DNA from: Flavobacteriaceae bacterium NBU2977
Lineage (GTDB): Bacteria; Bacteroidota; Bacteroidia; Flavobacteriales; Flavobacteriaceae
DNA: 64,000 nucleotides
Assembly: GCA_019931105.1 (NCBI GenBank)
Contig: JAIOUW010000006.1
Span: forward strand, 62,001 to 126,000
Direction: 5' to 3'
Shown here: positions 61,520-64,000 of the stretch, in pieces
How positions within the stretch are numbered: the first letter of the stretch is position 1
Layout of the letters: each line of letters starts with the position of its first letter
The notes under the pieces: model-generated
What the model was told of the DNA's origin: nothing
Databases searched by the model: none
What the model saw: the letters and a program-made list of their open reading frames with translations, nothing else
Translations under genes and position numbers: made by a program

Positions 61520-62677
61520 ATGAGAAAAGTTTATTTGTTATTTACAGCCGTGGCCTTGGGCCTGTCGGCGTGCAAATCAAGTCAGCGAGCCGATCTTGGC
61601 GATGGCCTGTTCGCAGATATAAAAACGAACAAAGGCGAAATCATCGTGCGGCTAGAACACGACAAGACTCCGATTACGGTAGCCAATTTTGTTTCGTTGG
61701 CCGAGGGCACAAGTCCCTTTGTAAGTGAAGAACACAAGGGTAAAAAATTCTACGACGGCCTTACCTTTCATAGGGTGATGAAAGACTTCATGATACAGGG
61801 TGGCGATCCTATGGGTACCGGCATGGGTGGTCCTGGCTATAAATTTAAAAGTGAATTAATAGACTCGTTACGACACGACAAATCTGGAATATTATCAATG
61901 GCCAACTCTGGCGGTCTTACAACGAACGGAAGTCAATTCTTTATTACCCACAAGGCCACACCATGGCTCGATGGTTATGATGAAAATGGTTTTCTCAAAC
62001 CCTGTGAAAACCCAAGGGTTGGTTGCCATACGGTTTTTGGTGAGGTTGTTGAAGGCTTGGCGGTCGTTGATTCGATTGCGAACGTCCAAGTGAATGACCA
62101 GAACAAACCACTTGAAGCAATAACCATGGAAACGATCAGTATCATCAGAAATGGAAAAGAAGCTAAAAAGTTCGACGCCATTCAAATAATGACGGATTAT
62201 TTTGCCGAGGAACAAGCCAAGCTGGACGCCGAAGAAAAACTAAAAGCCGAATTCGTTGCCGAATTGAACTCTGATAAAGAGAAGGCCGAAGAACTACCCT
62301 CTGGTCTCAAAATTCTTAAGATCACCGAAGGGGAAGGTGAAAAACCGAAAGTCGGACAAAAAGTAAACGTATTCTACGCAGGCTATTTGCCCGATGGCAC
62401 CTTGTTCGATAGTAACTACGAAGAAGTTGCCCAAAAATTCGGAAAGTTCAACGAGCAAAGTAAGATGCAAGGCGCATACGAGGCCTCGGTCATGGACTAC
62501 TCACCTGATTCCAGATTGGTTGCCGGCTTTAAGGAAGCCCTGCTTACCATGAAGGTAGGCGACAAGTTCCGGTTGTTCTTGCCCCCACATTTGGGATGGG
62601 GCGCACAGGGTGCGGGACCCATTCCCCCGAACTCGGACACTATTTTTGATCTTGAGATAGTCGGAATCGCGCAGTAA
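61520..62677 (+). CDS. Cyclophilin-FKBP fusion peptidyl-prolyl isomerase, lipoprotein
   Basis: The protein has 385 residues. A lipobox ends at Cys18 (GLSAC). Residues about 30-215 form a cyclophilin domain (VRLEHDKTPITVANFVSLAEG; LTFHRVMKDFMIQGGDP; TNGSQFFITHKATPWLDG). A helical, Glu/Lys-rich linker (about 215-250) leads to an FKBP domain at about 260-385 (VGQKVNVFYAGYLPDG; FKEALLTMKVGDKFRLFLP; HLGWGAQGAGPIPPN). Two unrelated prolyl isomerase folds on one periplasmic lipoprotein suggest a general folding factor for exported proteins, next to gldI. Confidence 0.92.
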   Translation: MRKVYLLFTAVALGLSACKSSQRADLGDGLFADIKTNKGEIIVRLEHDKTPITVANFVSLAEGTSPFVSEEHKGKKFYDGLTFHRVMKDFMIQGGDPMGTGMGGPGYKFKSELIDSLRHDKSGILSMANSGGLTTNGSQFFITHKATPWLDGYDENGFLKPCENPRVGCHTVFGEVVEGLAVVDSIANVQVNDQNKPLEAITMETISIIRNGKEAKKFDAIQIMTDYFAEEQAKLDAEEKLKAEFVAELNSDKEKAEELPSGLKILKITEGEGEKPKVGQKVNVFYAGYLPDGTLFDSNYEEVAQKFGKFNEQSKMQGAYEASVMDYSPDSRLVAGFKEALLTMKVGDKFRLFLPPHLGWGAQGAGPIPPNSDTIFDLEIVGIAQ

Positions 62678-62697
62678 CCAAAGACACTATTCCAAAG

Positions 62698-62739
62698 AGG
62701 CTGAAACCTAAATTAACAAATCAGGGGTTCAGCCTTTTT
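62698..62739. terminator. Terminator between the isomerase gene and pepD
   Basis: AGGCTGAA (62698-62705) pairs with TTCAGCCT (62728-62735), with additional CC/GG pairs inside, and is followed by TTTTTATTTTT on the plus strand. Its end touches the convergent pepD stop codon. Confidence 0.7.
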
Positions 62740-64000
62740 ATTTTTCGGGAATATCTTCAAGAACGGCCAAAAGAAATTTCCAGAATTTTTGTACCGATGA
62801 AATACTTACGCGTTCATCAGGTGAATGCGCCCCTTTAATAGTGGGTCCGAAACTGATCATGTCCATTTTAGGATAGTTCTGTCCCAAAATCCCACATTCC
62901 AAACCTGCATGACAGGCCACCACTTTAGGTGATTCATGAAAAAGACTTTTGTACTTCGCTTTTAAAACTTCCAATATGGGCGAATTCGGATCGGGGTTCC
63001 AACCCGGGTAATTTCCTGAAAATGTAACATCCATACCTGCAAGTTCGAATATCGAACGCAGCGAATGGGCCAAATCCAGCTTTGCAGAATCTACCGAAGA
63101 ACGCGTTAGGCATCCAACTGTAATAGTTCCGTCCTTGACCAGAACCCGTGCTATGTTGTTCGATGTTTCCACAAGATCAGTAATCGAGGCACTCATTGCG
63201 TACACTCCATTGTGGGCGGCATAAAGCGATTTTAAGAGTTTTTCCTGTGTGCCCAAACCGATAACCTTTTTCGGAACGGGTGCTTGCGTCAATTGAATTT
63301 CCAGATCAGGTTCCGTTACCGACAATTCTTCCTTAACCACGTTCGCCCAAATACTCAGTTGTTCTTCAAATTCAGTTGTCCGGGACTTGTCGACAACAAT
63401 ATGTGCAACACTTTCGCGGGGAATGGCATTTCGAAGACTACCTCCGTCAATTTCCGCTATTCGAGCATTGAATTCGTTCGATGCAAGATAGAGCAGACGG
63501 TTCATGATCTTATTCGCATTGCCAAAACCACGGTGAATATCAATACCGCTATGCCCTCCGTGAAGGCCCTTGACATTCACCCAATATGCCTTTATGCCCC
63601 TAGGAACAGGTTTTTCATTGTATGGTTTAACAGCAGTTATATCCAACCCTCCAGCACAACCGATATCGACCTCGTCATCTTCCTCGGTATCAAGGTTGAG
63701 CAATATTTCACCTTTTAAGACATCACCCTGCAGTCCCATCGCCCCTGTCATTCCTGTTTCCTCGTCAATGGTGAACAAAGCCTCTATGGCCGGATGGGGT
63801 ATGTCATCGCTCTCCAACAAGGCCATGATCGCGGCTACCCCAAGACCGTTATCGGCCCCCAAGGTAGTACCCTCGGCTTTGACCCAATCACCTTCGACAC
63901 GCATCTGAATGCCTTGGGTTTCAAAATCGAAATCGGTATCAGAATTCTTTTGGTGCACCATATCGAGATGTGATTGCAATACCGTGGTCTTTCGCCCTTC
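62738..64000 (-). CDS. pepD: Aminoacyl-histidine dipeptidase PepD, C-terminal part (cut by window edge)
   Basis: 420 codons are visible, and the frame runs open to the window edge (EGRKTTVLQSHLDMVHQKN). It is an M20 metallopeptidase: QSHLDMV holds the first zinc-ligand region, GTTLGADNGLGVAAIMALL the bridging Asp, DEETGMTGAMGL the catalytic Glu, NLDTEEDDEVDIGCAGG, and LHGGHSGIDIHRGFGNANK the dimer-interface His. ACHAGLECGILG and SFGPTIKGAHSPDERV close the site. PepD hydrolyses Xaa-His and other dipeptides in the cytoplasm. The TTG that could start at 63979 is internal; the true start lies outside. Confidence 0.93.
   Translation of the reverse strand, partial: EGRKTTVLQSHLDMVHQKNSDTDFDFETQGIQMRVEGDWVKAEGTTLGADNGLGVAAIMALLESDDIPHPAIEALFTIDEETGMTGAMGLQGDVLKGEILLNLDTEEDDEVDIGCAGGLDITAVKPYNEKPVPRGIKAYWVNVKGLHGGHSGIDIHRGFGNANKIMNRLLYLASNEFNARIAEIDGGSLRNAIPRESVAHIVVDKSRTTEFEEQLSIWANVVKEELSVTEPDLEIQLTQAPVPKKVIGLGTQEKLLKSLYAAHNGVYAMSASITDLVETSNNIARVLVKDGTITVGCLTRSSVDSAKLDLAHSLRSIFELAGMDVTFSGNYPGWNPDPNSPILEVLKAKYKSLFHESPKVVACHAGLECGILGQNYPKMDMISFGPTIKGAHSPDERVSISSVQKFWKFLLAVLEDIPEK

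Overview
The window is chromosomal DNA of a member of the Bacteroidetes, almost certainly Flavobacteriaceae. The evidence is a SusC/SusD pair, a type IX secretion (T9SS) type B sorting domain on a giant SprB-like protein, a gldI-type lipoprotein, the large two-domain NagB, the oversized signal peptidase I, and promoters of the Bacteroidetes type (TAnnTTTG -7 box) with few Shine-Dalgarno sequences. The genus cannot be fixed from the sequence alone.

Layout. 1-5.9 kb: the N-terminal end of tamB (minus strand, cut by the window edge) divergent from tsaD, then a SAM methyltransferase, rsmE, a DUF4159 protein, an AI-2E family permease and a second, THUMP-like methyltransferase. 6.3-17.4 kb: a glycan-uptake locus with susC, susD and a VCBS/ASPIC lipoprotein on the plus strand, facing an esterase-sulfatase pair on the minus strand. 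17.5-26.3 kb: one 2936-residue SprB-like repeat protein with a T9SS type B C-terminus, closed by a strong terminator. 26.5-28.4 kb: a PQQ-type sugar dehydrogenase and a small cytochrome c, separated by a degenerate insertion that carries a broken GIY-YIG nuclease gene between perfect inverted repeats. 28.4-37.6 kb: a coherent peptidoglycan/amino-sugar recycling locus, with deoR-like and murQ on the minus strand, divergent from nagB, a DigH-like GHL10 lipoprotein, an AmpG-like permease, a NagZ-like GH3 and anmK. 37.6-41.6 kb: a two-part Na+/solute symporter followed by acetyl-CoA synthetase. 41.7-50.2 kb: a Bcr/CflA efflux pump (minus), then udk, divIC, parA, parB, a DUF5683 protein, dapB, lepB, wbqC and a DUF6122 protein. 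50.2-56.4 kb (minus): an EEP-family phosphohydrolase, two rhomboid proteases, mutL, a small membrane protein, ribH and a TPR protein. 56.5-64 kb: recF, a small lipoprotein, a DUF721 (DciA-like) protein, then ndk and a PhoD-like phosphatase (minus), nrnA, gldI, a cyclophilin-FKBP fusion, and the C-terminal part of pepD (minus, cut by the window edge).

Most of the window is conserved flavobacterial housekeeping sequence in short operons. The most unusual item is the 386-bp element at 27584-27969. It has perfect 27-28 bp inverted ends and an 8-bp flanking direct repeat. Removing it and one repeat copy rebuilds a tight dehydrogenase-cytochrome operon. Second is the recycling locus, which holds almost a full pathway from murein fragments to fructose-6-phosphate and has no separate nagA, while its NagB carries a PIG-L type deacetylase domain. 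Many genes have a TAnnTTTG box so close to the ATG that their mRNAs should be leaderless or nearly so; I used this to choose starts.

No rRNA, tRNA, CRISPR array or prophage was recognised.
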